Assembly (NCBI RefSeq): GCF_003952505.1
Contig: NZ_CP034450.1
Span: forward strand, 3,038,001-3,102,000
Length of the DNA stretch: 64,000 nt
Direction of reading: 5' to 3'
Source: Mesorhizobium sp. M4B.F.Ca.ET.058.02.1.1
Lineage (GTDB): Bacteria; Pseudomonadota; Alphaproteobacteria; Rhizobiales; Rhizobiaceae
Shown here: positions 17,407-25,985 of the stretch, in pieces
How positions within the stretch are numbered: position 1 is the first letter of the stretch
Layout of the letters: each line of letters begins with the position of its first letter
The notes under the pieces: generated by a model
Database searches by the model: none
Told to the model about the DNA's origin: nothing
The model's input: the letters and a program-made list of their open reading frames with translations, nothing else
Program-made: the position numbers and the translations under genes

Positions 17407-18738
17407 TCATCCTTCGCGGCCAGCACGCAATTCCTGCAAACGGATCACGGCGTTCACGCCGAGCCACGCCAGCGGCTCGGGCGGCAGCCTTGCCGGTTGT
17501 GGCTGATCCGAGAATTTGTCGAGCATCTCGGAGCGGGCACCGGTCGCCAGATCGGCGGCCATGACGCCCGCGAGCGTGCTTTTGACGGTCCCAAGACCGT
17601 TCTCGCAGCATGCCGAATAGAGGCCCTCTTCGATCTCGCCGAAGGCCGGGACATGGTTGCGGCTGAGGCAAAGCCGACCGGCCCAGACGTATTCGAACGG
17701 CACGTCCTTAAGGTCCGGAAACCTCGCATCCAGCGAAGCCCGCTGCTCGGCGGCGATACCGGCTAGACGCTTTTCGCTGACTTGAACGGCCCAGTCATAG
17801 GTAAACCGGGTTCTGATTACGATGCGCGAAGATCCATCGCTGGAAATCTTCCTGACCGTTGCGCCCATCGGGTCGGCCGGAAGCAAGGCCCACCTGTCCT
17901 TGCCCGTCGATTTCGATGTGAAGGGGGCGGTCATCGACGCATAGGTGAAGATATGCATCAGGCGGCCGCGGAAGTAGCCGAAGTCGTCGATGTGGCCGTT
18001 GACGCCCAGGATCACCTTTGGAGCGGTAACGGTCCCATTGCGCGAGAACGCTTTCCAGGTCCTGCCGAGGCGTTCGAGTTTCAGCACCGGCGAGCGCTCG
18101 AACATGTCGACTTTGGAGGCCAGGCCCGCAGCGAACCCGCGAATATAGTCGGCGGGCTGGATCATCACGGTGCCCGGCGTATAGAGGCCGCCCAAATAGT
18201 AAGACGAGCCGGTCAACTCCCGCATCTCCACGGCATCGAGGAAGCGGTGCTCCTCGCCGATGGTCTTTAGCGAGCGACCATAGTTGGCATTGAGCGTCAT
18301 GCCGCGCCCCGTCGCCGCGGCATTGATCTTGCCCGACGGATCGAAGGTGCGCGCGGCCATGCCGTATTCCGCCGCCGCGTCAGCGGCGAAGGAAATCGCG
18401 AAACGGTTCTGGGCGATCTCGGCCCTGGTTTCGGCTTCACCGGCAACGGAGTATTCGCCCGACGACAGATTGTGCGGGACGTCGATCATGTAGCCCGAGT
18501 TGCGGCCCGCCGGACCCTTGGCGATTTCTGCTGCTTCCAAGAGGACGATCTTGTCTCCGGGTCGAAGCTGGGCGAGGCGCCGCGCCGCCGAGAGGCCGGC
18601 GAAGCCGCCGCCGATGATCAGCCAGTCGGCCGAAACGTCGCCTTCAAGCGCGCGGACCGGGAAGGATCGCTTGCTGATCGCCTCCCAGCCCGAGGTTCCG
18701 GATTCCGCCGGGAGACGCTTGACCACAAGGTCACTCAT
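17407..18738 (-). CDS. FAD-dependent amino-acid oxidase/dehydrogenase (DAO family)
   Basis: 443 residues. FAD Rossmann motif WLIIGGGFAGLSAARRLAQL at ~39-58, then LLEAAEIAKGPAGRNSGYM, and C-terminal FAD-contact segment CCENGLGTVKSTLAGVMAADL. It belongs with PuuB-type and D-amino-acid dehydrogenase-like DAO enzymes. The ATG overlaps the aldehyde dehydrogenase stop (ATGA). In the 4-hydroxyproline pathway an enzyme of this family oxidises cis-4-hydroxy-D-proline after epimerisation. Position between a proline-racemase-family gene and an aldehyde dehydrogenase plus DapA-type lyase supports that role, though a PuuB-like amine oxidase is an alternative. Confidence 0.85.
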   Translation of the reverse strand: MSDLVVKRLPAESGTSGWEAISKRSFPVRALEGDVSADWLIIGGGFAGLSAARRLAQLRPGDKIVLLEAAEIAKGPAGRNSGYMIDVPHNLSSGEYSVAGEAETRAEIAQNRFAISFAADAAAEYGMAARTFDPSGKINAAATGRGMTLNANYGRSLKTIGEEHRFLDAVEMRELTGSSYYLGGLYTPGTVMIQPADYIRGFAAGLASKVDMFERSPVLKLERLGRTWKAFSRNGTVTAPKVILGVNGHIDDFGYFRGRLMHIFTYASMTAPFTSKSTGKDRWALLPADPMGATVRKISSDGSSRIVIRTRFTYDWAVQVSEKRLAGIAAEQRASLDARFPDLKDVPFEYVWAGRLCLSRNHVPAFGEIEEGLYSACCENGLGTVKSTLAGVMAADLATGARSEMLDKFSDQPQPARLPPEPLAWLGVNAVIRLQELRAGREG

Positions 18739-20252
18739 CTTACGGTCTCGTCGACCGAACGATCCGAGACGTCGATCCAGACCGTCTTCAACTCGCAGTA
18801 GTTGTCATGCGCGAAGACCGACTTGTCGCGCCCGCCGAAGCCGGACTCCTTGTAGCCGCCGAACGGAGTGGTCGCATCGCCTTCACCGAAGCAGTTGACG
18901 GTGACAACACCGGCGCGGATTTCGCGCGAAAGCTTGATCGCCTTGCGCAGGCTCCCCGTATAGACGGACGCGGTCAGGCCGTAGTTGGTGTCGTTGGCAA
19001 GCGCGATCGCCTCAGCCAGCGAATTGAATGTCGTGACCGAGAGGACCGGACCAAAAATCTCTTCCTGGAACAGCCGGCTCGAAGGGGTGACACCGTCAAA
19101 GACCGTCGGCTCGACATAGATGCCTTTCTGCGTGCCGCCGCCGTGGGCGACCGTGAGCTTTTCGGTCTTTGCATCGGCGAGAAAGGATTTCACCTTTTCG
19201 AAATGGCTCTTGCTGACCAGTGCGCCGATGCGGTTTTCCGGGTCGAGCGGATCGCCGGTCTTCCACTCGCGCATATAGGCGCCGATCCGCTGCAGCAATT
19301 CGTCCTTGATGCTGGCCTGGACGATAAGCCGCGACGTGGCCGAGCAATTCTCGCCCATGTTCCAGAAGGCTCCGTTGACAACCTGCTCGGCGACCAGGTC
19401 GAGATCCTCGGCATCGTCGAGAACCACCGCCGGGTTCTTGCCGCCGCATTCCAGCACGACGCGCTTAAGATTGGAGTCCGCCGCGTAGCGCAGGAAGCGG
19501 CGCCCGGTCGGCGTCGATCCGGTGAAGGCCACCATGTCGACGCCCATGTGCATGCCGATCGGTTCGCCGACATCCTTGCCGCCGCCAGGCACGACATTGA
19601 AGACACCGGCCGGAATACCGGCCTCGTGGGCCAGCTCGGCGACACGAAGCGTCGTCAGTGTTGTCTCCTGGGCGGGCTTCACGACCACCGAGCACCCGGC
19701 GGCCAGCGCCGGCCCGATCTTCCAGGCCAGCATCAGCAGCGGAAAGTTCCACGGCAGGACGCAGCCGACCACGCCGACCGGTTCGCGCACGACCATGGTC
19801 AGCGCCTTCGAGCCGACAGGCGCCGTGTTGTCGTAGAGCTTGTCGATGAGCTCGGCGTGCCAGCGCAGGGTATGGATCGTATCCGGCACGTCGACGGTCT
19901 GGCATTCGCGAATCGGCTTGCCGCTGTCGAGGCTCTCCATGACCGCAAGCTCGTGGCGGTTGCGCTCCAAGAGCTTGGCGAATCTGAGGAGGACGGCCTT
20001 GCGCTCCGCGGGCGAGAGGTGCTGCCAGCGGCCGTCATCGAAGGCTTCCCTGGCCTTGGCCACGGCGAAATCGACATCGGTTGAATCGCAGGCGGCGATC
20101 TCGGCAAGCGTCTCGCCGGTAGCCGGATTTGTCGTCTTGAATGTCTTGCCGGAATTCGCCGGACGGAATGCCCCATCAACAAAGGCGTTGGTCGGGAATT
20201 GGATCTCCGCGGCGAGCGCCCTGTATTCGGCGGCGGTCAAAGGCTCATGCAT
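18735..20252 (-). CDS. NAD(P)-dependent aldehyde dehydrogenase
   Basis: 505 residues. Conserved ALDH segments: GCVLPWNFPLLMLAWKIGPALAAG, catalytic Glu in VVLECGGKNP, catalytic Cys in NMGENCSATSR, and EEIFGPVLSV. It overlaps the start of the FAD oxidase gene and itself starts inside the end of the dapA-like gene, so the operon is tightly coupled. By context it may be a 2-oxoglutarate semialdehyde dehydrogenase, the last step of hydroxyproline degradation. By sequence pattern it also resembles PuuC-type gamma-aminobutyraldehyde dehydrogenases, so the substrate is uncertain. Confidence 0.9.
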   Translation of the reverse strand: MHEPLTAAEYRALAAEIQFPTNAFVDGAFRPANSGKTFKTTNPATGETLAEIAACDSTDVDFAVAKAREAFDDGRWQHLSPAERKAVLLRFAKLLERNRHELAVMESLDSGKPIRECQTVDVPDTIHTLRWHAELIDKLYDNTAPVGSKALTMVVREPVGVVGCVLPWNFPLLMLAWKIGPALAAGCSVVVKPAQETTLTTLRVAELAHEAGIPAGVFNVVPGGGKDVGEPIGMHMGVDMVAFTGSTPTGRRFLRYAADSNLKRVVLECGGKNPAVVLDDAEDLDLVAEQVVNGAFWNMGENCSATSRLIVQASIKDELLQRIGAYMREWKTGDPLDPENRIGALVSKSHFEKVKSFLADAKTEKLTVAHGGGTQKGIYVEPTVFDGVTPSSRLFQEEIFGPVLSVTTFNSLAEAIALANDTNYGLTASVYTGSLRKAIKLSREIRAGVVTVNCFGEGDATTPFGGYKESGFGGRDKSVFAHDNYCELKTVWIDVSDRSVDETVR

Positions 20253-21155
20253 GGTTTGCTCCTGAAGTGATCTGGGCGACCGTGCGCTTCAAGGTGGCGA
20301 CGACAGTCTGCAGGGTTCGCTTTTCTTCTGAGTTGAGAGGCCGCAGCGGCGCACGAACGCCACCTGCCTTCAGGCCGATCAGCTCACATCCATGCTTGAT
20401 CGATTGGACGAATTTTCCACATTCGAGGAAATCCATCAGCGGCAGCATCGCGGTCATGATCGCGCGGCCCTTGTCGAAATTCTTCTCGAGCACGCACGCC
20501 TCGTAGAGCGCGACGTGCTCGCGCGGGAGAAAGTTCGAGCCGGCACAGACCCAGCTCCTGGCGCCCCAAGCGAAGAATTCGAGGGCCTGGTCGTCCCAGC
20601 CGCAGGACAGCGAGATGTGCGGGAACTTGCGGGCCAGCCGATGCAGATTGCCCATGTCGCCGGAGCTCTCCTTGATGGCGACGACATTCCGGGATTTTCC
20701 GATGCGGGAGAAATACTCCTCCCCCATCATGACACCCATGCGCGCCGGGTAGTTGTAGAGCATGATCGGGAGGTTCGCGGCGCGGTCCACAGTGAGGGCA
20801 TGAACCGAATTCTCGCGCTCCGTCGGCAAGGCGTAGGGCGGCGACGATACGAGGATCGCGTCGGCGCCGATCTCTTTCGCCGCCTTGGCGTATTCGACCG
20901 AGTCTTCGGTCCTGATAGCACCCGTGCCGATGATGAGGGGATGCGGGTGCCAATCACCTTCTTGGCGTAGGCGCCGAGAGCGAAGCGTTCCTGGGTGCTC
21001 TGGGCGTAGTATTCGCCGGTCGATCCGCCAATGATGATGCCGTGCACTTTGGCTTCAATAAGTGACTCCAGAACGTCCGCGAACGCGGCGTTATCGATCC
21101 GCCCATCGGGGCCGAGCGGCGTGATCGCCGGTGTGTAGATGCCTTCGAATTTCAA
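20245..21155 (-). pseudogene. dihydrodipicolinate synthase/HypD family lyase, frameshifted
   Basis: The N-terminal half (from TTG 21155, preceded by GGAG) reads KFEGIYTPAITPLGPDGRI...GGSTGEYYAQS...KKVIGTRIP and then loses the family pattern at about 20935. Reading one frame over restores LIIGTGAIRTEDSVEYAKA, YNYPARMG, the Schiff-base Lys in VVAIKESSG, and the normal C-terminus to 20245. The break is a single missing C in CCCC TCATC, so one base restores a 303-residue DapA-family protein. Context (ALDH, FAD oxidase, proline racemase family) suggests 1-pyrroline-4-hydroxy-2-carboxylate deaminase. It may be a real lesion or a homopolymer error. Confidence 0.75.
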
Positions 21156-21186
21156 GATAGTTCTCCGTCAATGGAATGGCGGTTTC

Positions 21187-21206
21187 GGCCAATGCGTCAT
21201 TCGGCC
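21187..21206. promoter_or_regulatory. 20-bp palindromic element before dapA-like gene 1
   Basis: GGCCAATGCGTCATTCGGCC, an inverted repeat centred on AATG-CGT-CATT with GGCC arms. It begins 32 bases upstream of the TTG start at 21155. A 19/20 identical copy lies at exactly the same distance before the second DapA-family gene (25563-25582). Candidate operator or leader element shared by both. Confidence 0.6.
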
Positions 21207-21276
21207 CTTCTGCGAGCTTTCTTGTCAAAGCGCCCCGGCAAGCCCCGGAGCGCTTATCCCGTTCGGAACGTTCATC

Positions 21277-21293
21277 AGCGTCCGGAGGACGCT
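21277..21293. other. short hairpin between transporter and lyase operons
   Basis: AGCGTCCGGAGGACGCT, a perfect 7-bp stem with a 3-base loop, lying 13-29 bases past the ATPase stop on the minus strand. There is no T-run, so it is more likely an mRNA-processing or partial-termination hairpin than a classical terminator. Confidence 0.35.
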
Positions 21294-21305
21294 AATTGCG
21301 TATCT

Positions 21306-22346
21306 TCACGCGGCCGACCCGGATGATAGAGCCGCCGTGATCTGCCGCAGGGAAATCAACCCGAGCGGCTGGCCGCTGTCTGCGGTGACGAAGGCCGCGT
21401 CATAGGAAGAGTTGGTTAGTTCCTTGGCGGCGATCTCGAGCGTCAAGCCGGACTTCAGCTTCGGCAGCGGTCTGCTCTCGGATTGCGGCGGCGGCTCCAT
21501 GACAGCGTCGACCTTGATGAAGCGGCCGCGATTGACGTCCTTGACGAACCGCTCGATGTAGTCGTCGGCAGGGCGCAAGAGGATGTCCTGGCTGTTGCCC
21601 TGCTGGATGATCGAACCGTCGCGCAAGATGACGATCTGGTCACCGAGCCGCAGCGCCTCATCGAGATCATGGGTGATGAAGACGATGGTCTTCTTCAGTT
21701 CGGTCTGCAGATCGAGCAGCATGGTCTGCATGTCGGTCCGGATCAGTGGATCGAGAGCCGAATAGGCCTCGTCCATCAACAGGATCGAGGCATTGTTGCT
21801 GAGTGCGCGGGCAAGCCCGACGCGCTGCTGCATGCCGCCGGACAGTTCGTCCGGATAGCGCTGCTCAAAGCCGGCGAGGCCGACGCGCTCGATCCAGCGC
21901 ATGCCGATGTCACGGCTCTTCGCCGCCTCGACACCACGCACCTCCAGTCCGAACGTGACGTTGTCGATGACGGACCGGTGCGGCAGCAGTCCAAATCTCT
22001 GGAACACCATCGCGGTGTGGTTGCGGCGGAACTCGCGCAGCTCCAGCTCCGACATTTCCAGAACGTCGCGCCCGTCGATCATGATCGAGCCAGATGTCGG
22101 CTCGATCAGCCGGTTGATGTGGCGGATCAGCGTCGACTTGCCTGAGCCCGATAGCCCCATGACGACCTGGACCTTGCCCGCCGGCATGGAGATGTTGATC
22201 TTGTTCAGCCCCAGAATGTGGCCATGCGTCCTGCCGAGTTCGGTCTTCGACAGACCGTTGCGGACCGCATCGACGTATTTCTCCGGAGATTTGCCGAAGA
22301 TCTTGTACAGGTCACGGATTTCGATTGAGGCGTTGTTGCTAGTCAT
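21306..22346 (-). CDS. glycine betaine/proline ABC transporter ATP-binding protein (ProV-like)
   Basis: 346 residues from ATG 22346. The ProV N-terminal extension (LYKIFGKSPEKYVDAVRNGLSK) precedes Walker A MGLSGSGKST, signature LSGGMQQRVGLARAL, Walker B ILLMDEAYSALDPL and the switch His in VFITHDLDEAL. A C-terminal regulatory region of ~90 residues has a CBS-like pattern. It energises import of a betaine- or proline-type compound. The start overlaps the permease stop by eight bases. Confidence 0.93.
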   Translation of the reverse strand: MTSNNASIEIRDLYKIFGKSPEKYVDAVRNGLSKTELGRTHGHILGLNKINISMPAGKVQVVMGLSGSGKSTLIRHINRLIEPTSGSIMIDGRDVLEMSELELREFRRNHTAMVFQRFGLLPHRSVIDNVTFGLEVRGVEAAKSRDIGMRWIERVGLAGFEQRYPDELSGGMQQRVGLARALSNNASILLMDEAYSALDPLIRTDMQTMLLDLQTELKKTIVFITHDLDEALRLGDQIVILRDGSIIQQGNSQDILLRPADDYIERFVKDVNRGRFIKVDAVMEPPPQSESRPLPKLKSGLTLEIAAKELTNSSYDAAFVTADSGQPLGLISLRQITAALSSGSAA

Positions 22347-23226
22347 GAGCTGCACCCCGATGCTTCTGCAGCCGGTGGCCATAGGCCTGGCTGATGCGGT
22401 CGAAAATGATCGCGATGCCGACAATGGCAAAGCCGTTGAAGATGCCTTGCGTGAAGTACTGGTTGGCGATGGCCTGGAGAACGTTGAGGCCGAGCCCCTG
22501 CACGCCGATCATCGAGGCGATGACCACCATGCCGAGCGCCATCATGATGGTCTGGTTGATGCCGGCCATGATGGTCGGCATGGCGAGCGGGATCTGTACC
22601 TTCCAGAGCTTTTGCGAGCGCGAGCAGCCATAGGCGTCGGCGGCCTCCAGCACCTCCTTGTCGACCAGGCGGATGCCGAGGTCGGTGAGGCGGATGATCG
22701 GCGGGATGGCATAGATCACCACCGCGATGAAGCCCGGCACCCGGCCAATGCCGAGCAGCATGACGACCGGAATGAGATAGACGAAGGGCGGCATCGTCTG
22801 CATGACGTCGAGCACCGTGTGCATGACCGCGCCGACGCGCTTGTAGCGGTTCATCAGGATGCCGAGCGGAATGCCGATGGCGATGGCGAAGATCGTCGCG
22901 GTGAAGACAAGCGAGATCGTCTTCATCGCGTCCTGCCACAGGCCAAGGAGGCCGATGGCGATGAGCGTGCCGACAACGGCGGCAACCACAGCCCAGCGCC
23001 GTGCCGCAAACCAGGCGATGACCGCCAGGGCGAGCACGACCAGCGGCCAGGGCGCGTTCGAGATGGTGCTTTCGAAGAAGACGAGAACGCGCAGCAGCGG
23101 ATAGAAGAAGTCTTCGATCGCCTGACCGTAGCCGCGCGTCAGCGCCTTCAGGGCGCCGTCGATAGACCGCTTCACCGCAAGCAGGAATTCAGGGTCGAGT
23201 TGAGGGAATCTGAAAAGCCAATCCAT
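22339..23226 (-). CDS. glycine betaine/proline ABC transporter permease (ProW-like)
   Basis: 295 residues from ATG 23226 (MDWLFRFPQLD), the family-typical start. About six to seven hydrophobic segments are seen, and the EAA-type loop EAADAYGCSRSQKLWKVQIPLAMPTIMAG docks with the ATPase. VMQTMPPFVYLIPVVMLLGIG is characteristic of ProW/OpuAB. Second gene of the binding protein-permease-ATPase operon, inner membrane. Confidence 0.93.
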   Translation of the reverse strand: MDWLFRFPQLDPEFLLAVKRSIDGALKALTRGYGQAIEDFFYPLLRVLVFFESTISNAPWPLVVLALAVIAWFAARRWAVVAAVVGTLIAIGLLGLWQDAMKTISLVFTATIFAIAIGIPLGILMNRYKRVGAVMHTVLDVMQTMPPFVYLIPVVMLLGIGRVPGFIAVVIYAIPPIIRLTDLGIRLVDKEVLEAADAYGCSRSQKLWKVQIPLAMPTIMAGINQTIMMALGMVVIASMIGVQGLGLNVLQAIANQYFTQGIFNGFAIVGIAIIFDRISQAYGHRLQKHRGAAHD

Positions 23227-23324
23227 ATCGCGATGCCCTATTGTGATTGCGCCATTGGGGACACATTGCCGGCCATAGGCCGAGAGCAGGGAACAAAGGC
23301 TACGCCGGCGGACCGAGCCGCCTA

Positions 23325-23357
23325 GGTGGAGGCCTTGAATACGCTCAAAGCCTCCAC
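23325..23357. other. intercistronic hairpin in the ProXWV-type operon
   Basis: GGTGGAGGC (23325-23333) pairs with GCCTCCACC (23349-23357) across a 15-base loop, just after the stop of the binding-protein gene and before the permease. No T-run follows. Such hairpins often protect the abundant binding-protein mRNA from decay. Confidence 0.5.
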
Positions 23358-23374
23358 CCGCCCGATTGCCCGAT

Positions 23375-24367
23375 TTAGAGCGCGGCTTTGACCTTTTCGG
23401 CGACGTCAGCCGGGACCCACTTGGTCCAGACTTCCGGCATGTTCTTGATGAACCACTTGGCGCCGTCCTCGCCATTGGCCTGGTTGTCGGTCATCCACAG
23501 CATCACCTTGCCGACTTCAGCCTGGGTCCAGCTGCGCTTGGCGAGGTAGTCCTTGACCGGGCCGACGTCGTCACGCTGGGTGAACTTGCTGCTGGCCAGC
23601 GTCACCATCTCAGCCTGTTTCCAGTAGTTCGGCTTCGGATCCGGACAGTCCTGCTTTGACGTGCAACGCGCCCACTCGGCATCGTCATGAGCCATTTCGA
23701 GGCGCACCATCGGATACTTCACCAGAAGGGATGTCGGTGCCCAATATTGCGCGAGGAATCCCTGCTTCTGTTCATAGGCTTTGGAGATGACGCCATCGAG
23801 CGCTGCCGCCGAGCCGGTGGGGACCAACTCGAAGCCCTTCTTGTCACCCTCAATGGCCTTGTAGAGCTGCGCCGTCACGACCGTGTCGCCCCAACCCTGC
23901 GGGCCCTGGATAACGCCGCCTTTCGAGGGGTCTTCCGGAGCCGGGAACAGCTCCGGATGCTTCATGGCGTCGTCGACGGTCTTGATATCGGGATGCGCAT
24001 CCGCGACATATTGGGGAATGTACCAGCCGGAAACCTGCCCGTCGCTGATCGCCGTGCCGATCTGGCTGATCCGCCCCTCGGCGGCGCCCTTGATATAGAC
24101 GTCACCGAGCAGGCTTGGCGTCGATTCCGAAGAAATGTCCGGCTGGCCCTTCTCGATCATCGCGGTGATCGTCGGCACGGTGTCGCCCGCAACCGTCGTG
24201 GCGTTGCAGCCGTAGCCGTTCTTCAGGATGAACTGGTCGACATTGGACATCGCCTCGGCCGACTGCCAGCTGAAGACCGCCAATGTAACGTCGCCGCAAG
24301 CCGCCTGTGCGGCACCTGCGGTAAGCAGCGCTCCGAGGGCAACGGCAGGAAATAGTAGTTGTCTCAT
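23375..24367 (-). CDS. glycine betaine/proline ABC transporter substrate-binding protein (ProX-like)
   Basis: 330 residues. Signal peptide MRQLLFPAVALGALLTAGAAQA, then an OpuAC-type periplasmic domain (VTLAVFSWQSAEAMSNVDQFILKNGYGC). Aromatic residues in SGWYIPQYV and FLAQYWAPTSLL are consistent with a cation-pi cage for a quaternary ammonium ligand. First gene of the transporter operon. Together with the downstream enzymes, hydroxyproline, its betaine, or proline betaine are reasonable ligands. Confidence 0.92.
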   Translation of the reverse strand: MRQLLFPAVALGALLTAGAAQAACGDVTLAVFSWQSAEAMSNVDQFILKNGYGCNATTVAGDTVPTITAMIEKGQPDISSESTPSLLGDVYIKGAAEGRISQIGTAISDGQVSGWYIPQYVADAHPDIKTVDDAMKHPELFPAPEDPSKGGVIQGPQGWGDTVVTAQLYKAIEGDKKGFELVPTGSAAALDGVISKAYEQKQGFLAQYWAPTSLLVKYPMVRLEMAHDDAEWARCTSKQDCPDPKPNYWKQAEMVTLASSKFTQRDDVGPVKDYLAKRSWTQAEVGKVMLWMTDNQANGEDGAKWFIKNMPEVWTKWVPADVAEKVKAAL

Positions 24368-24637
24368 TTTGTTCTCCTCATTCTTCGCGTGGCTTATTGA
24401 CAGACCGACACCGAACCCACGCCGCCCGGCGAAACTGAACTAGCAGGGTGATGCAAGAAGGCGTTTCATCGTCTCCCGATTGCGCCTGCAGCGACGCCGC
24501 CTACCCGGACGTCGCGGATCGGCCCGCCCTCCACTCGCGAACCGCCATCCGCACCTTTGCCCCGATCGACGTGACAGGTGAGGCGCCACGGTTCGCCGGC
24601 AGGAAAGTTGAGAAGACTTTGGCTTTCTGGCTCACGA

Positions 24638-25531
24638 TCAGGCCGCCTCGCGCTCGACGAGGGTGCCGAGCGCCCGTCGCAGCGTCGCTACTCTGTCGGC
24701 GGGGAGCGCGCGCAAAGGCTTGCGGGGACTTCCGGCGCCATAGCCGACCAAGTCTGCCGCGGCATAGACCGACTGCACGTAGTCGCCCTGCCAAAGAAGG
24801 GACATGACATGCTCGAGCGACGCCCAGATTTTGCGCACGTCAGCCCAGTCTTTTGAGGCTGCCGCTTCAACCAGGGCCACGGTTGTCCTGGGCGCAAAAT
24901 TTGCTCCGCCCCATATCAGGCCGCTGCATCCCGCGTAGAGGGCATAGGCCACCAGGTGGTCGGCGCCATTCATGACCGGAAGGCCGGTGCGAATGAGCGA
25001 AGCCTGCTTGCCGAGATCGCCGCCGCTATCCTTGACGGTGCAGAAGCCTGGAATCGCGCACAGTTCCCTCAGCAGCGAGGGCGTGATCGCAACGCCCACC
25101 GCCTGGGGCACGTTGTAGCCGATGATCGGCAGTCCGCCCTTTGCGGCCTCCGTGTAGAAGTCGACAATGCCCCGGTCATCCGTTGGGCCTTCGAAGAAGG
25201 GCGGCAGCACCATCACCCCATCGGCGCCGCAATCCTTGGCGTGGCGGGTCCGCTCGACAACATCTTCGACGAGCAGCGCGCAGGTCTGCACAATGATCTT
25301 GGCGCGCCCGTTGATGATCTTGGCGCCCTTTTTGACCAGAGACTTCGACTCGTCCGCCGACAGGTATGCGTGCATGCCCGTGCCCGAGCTCAGAACAAAG
25401 CCCCGTATGCCGGCCGCGATATAGCGCTCGATGTTCTGCTCGAGCCTGCCGAGATCGATGCGACCTTGCGCGTCGAATGGCGTGGCAATCGCGAGGTTCA
25501 ATCCTGAGAAAGGGAAATCGGACATGTTCAT
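24638..25531 (-). CDS. dihydrodipicolinate synthase family lyase/aldolase
   Basis: 297 residues from ATG 25531 (AGGAAG upstream; ATG 25525 is an alternative). It has the (beta/alpha)8 DapA pattern: LNLAIATPFDAQGRID, SSGTGMHAYLSADE, the Tyr in GYNVPQAVG and the Schiff-base Lys in CTVKDSGGD. The longer open frame upstream merely reads through the shared 20-bp palindrome. It is intact, unlike the dapA-like gene at 20245-21155, and may act on the same or a related 2-oxo acid. It is preceded by a candidate GntR operator and promoter. Confidence 0.9.
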   Translation of the reverse strand: MNMSDFPFSGLNLAIATPFDAQGRIDLGRLEQNIERYIAAGIRGFVLSSGTGMHAYLSADESKSLVKKGAKIINGRAKIIVQTCALLVEDVVERTRHAKDCGADGVMVLPPFFEGPTDDRGIVDFYTEAAKGGLPIIGYNVPQAVGVAITPSLLRELCAIPGFCTVKDSGGDLGKQASLIRTGLPVMNGADHLVAYALYAGCSGLIWGGANFAPRTTVALVEAAASKDWADVRKIWASLEHVMSLLWQGDYVQSVYAAADLVGYGAGSPRKPLRALPADRVATLRRALGTLVEREAA

Positions 25532-25562
25532 GCAGGCTTCCTGTCCCGGAGCGGCCGTTTCC

Positions 25563-25582
25563 GACCAATGCGTCATTCGGCC
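25563..25582. promoter_or_regulatory. 20-bp palindromic element before dapA-like gene 2
   Basis: GACCAATGCGTCATTCGGCC, 19/20 identical to 21187-21206, with the same 31-base gap to the start codon. Also shared beyond the 20-mer is a nearby GAAAC on the transcript side. Confidence 0.6.
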
Positions 25583-25985
25583 AAAGGAGAACCGTCTGAG
25601 AACTCTCCTGAGAAATCCTCAGCGCCCGAAACCCGGTCGATCGCATTTGATGGCGCGCAAGATTGCACACCGGCGTGCCGGAGTCAACAAATTGTATTTT
25701 TTGGGTACACAAATCTTATAATTGGATAACACAATGCTGATGCCCTGAACCGAACCGCCGTCCGTGGCCGGAGATGCGACGACAATGGCGCCGGGACAGA
25801 GCCGCAACCGGGCGGCGTGACAGAATCAGAGCGAAAAGGGCAGGCATGCCTCGATGACGCCGCATGCTATGCGGACTGGCGGCTATTGGGAGTCTCGCGA
25901 GCGTGGCGCCGCAGCCGACCAACAGTCCCAGACAAACCATAACGTGGCAGAATGGAAGGTTTTTCAGAAGGACAGAGCGCAGCCG
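25583..25985. other. intergenic region between GntR gene and dapA-like gene 2
   Basis: Apart from the GntR-box candidate at 25692-25712 and the TTGAC promoter element next to it, nothing recognisable is present. It contains scattered stops in all frames and no structured repeat. Confidence 0.5.
25692..25712 (-). promoter_or_regulatory. candidate GntR operator, dapA-like gene 2 promoter
   Basis: TTGTATTTTTTGGGTACACAA on the plus strand, an imperfect inverted repeat (TTGTAT / TTGTGT). A 19/21 identical copy precedes the GntR gene itself. On the minus strand it directly abuts TTGAC (in AGTCAAC, 25682-25688), a plausible -35 element, so a bound repressor would block RNA polymerase. Confidence 0.6.

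Noticed and set aside
24501..24637. Short open frame after dapA-like gene 2 (SQKAKVFSTFLPANRG...)
   Set aside because: Only about 45 codons from a GTG, with no ribosome binding site or family resemblance.
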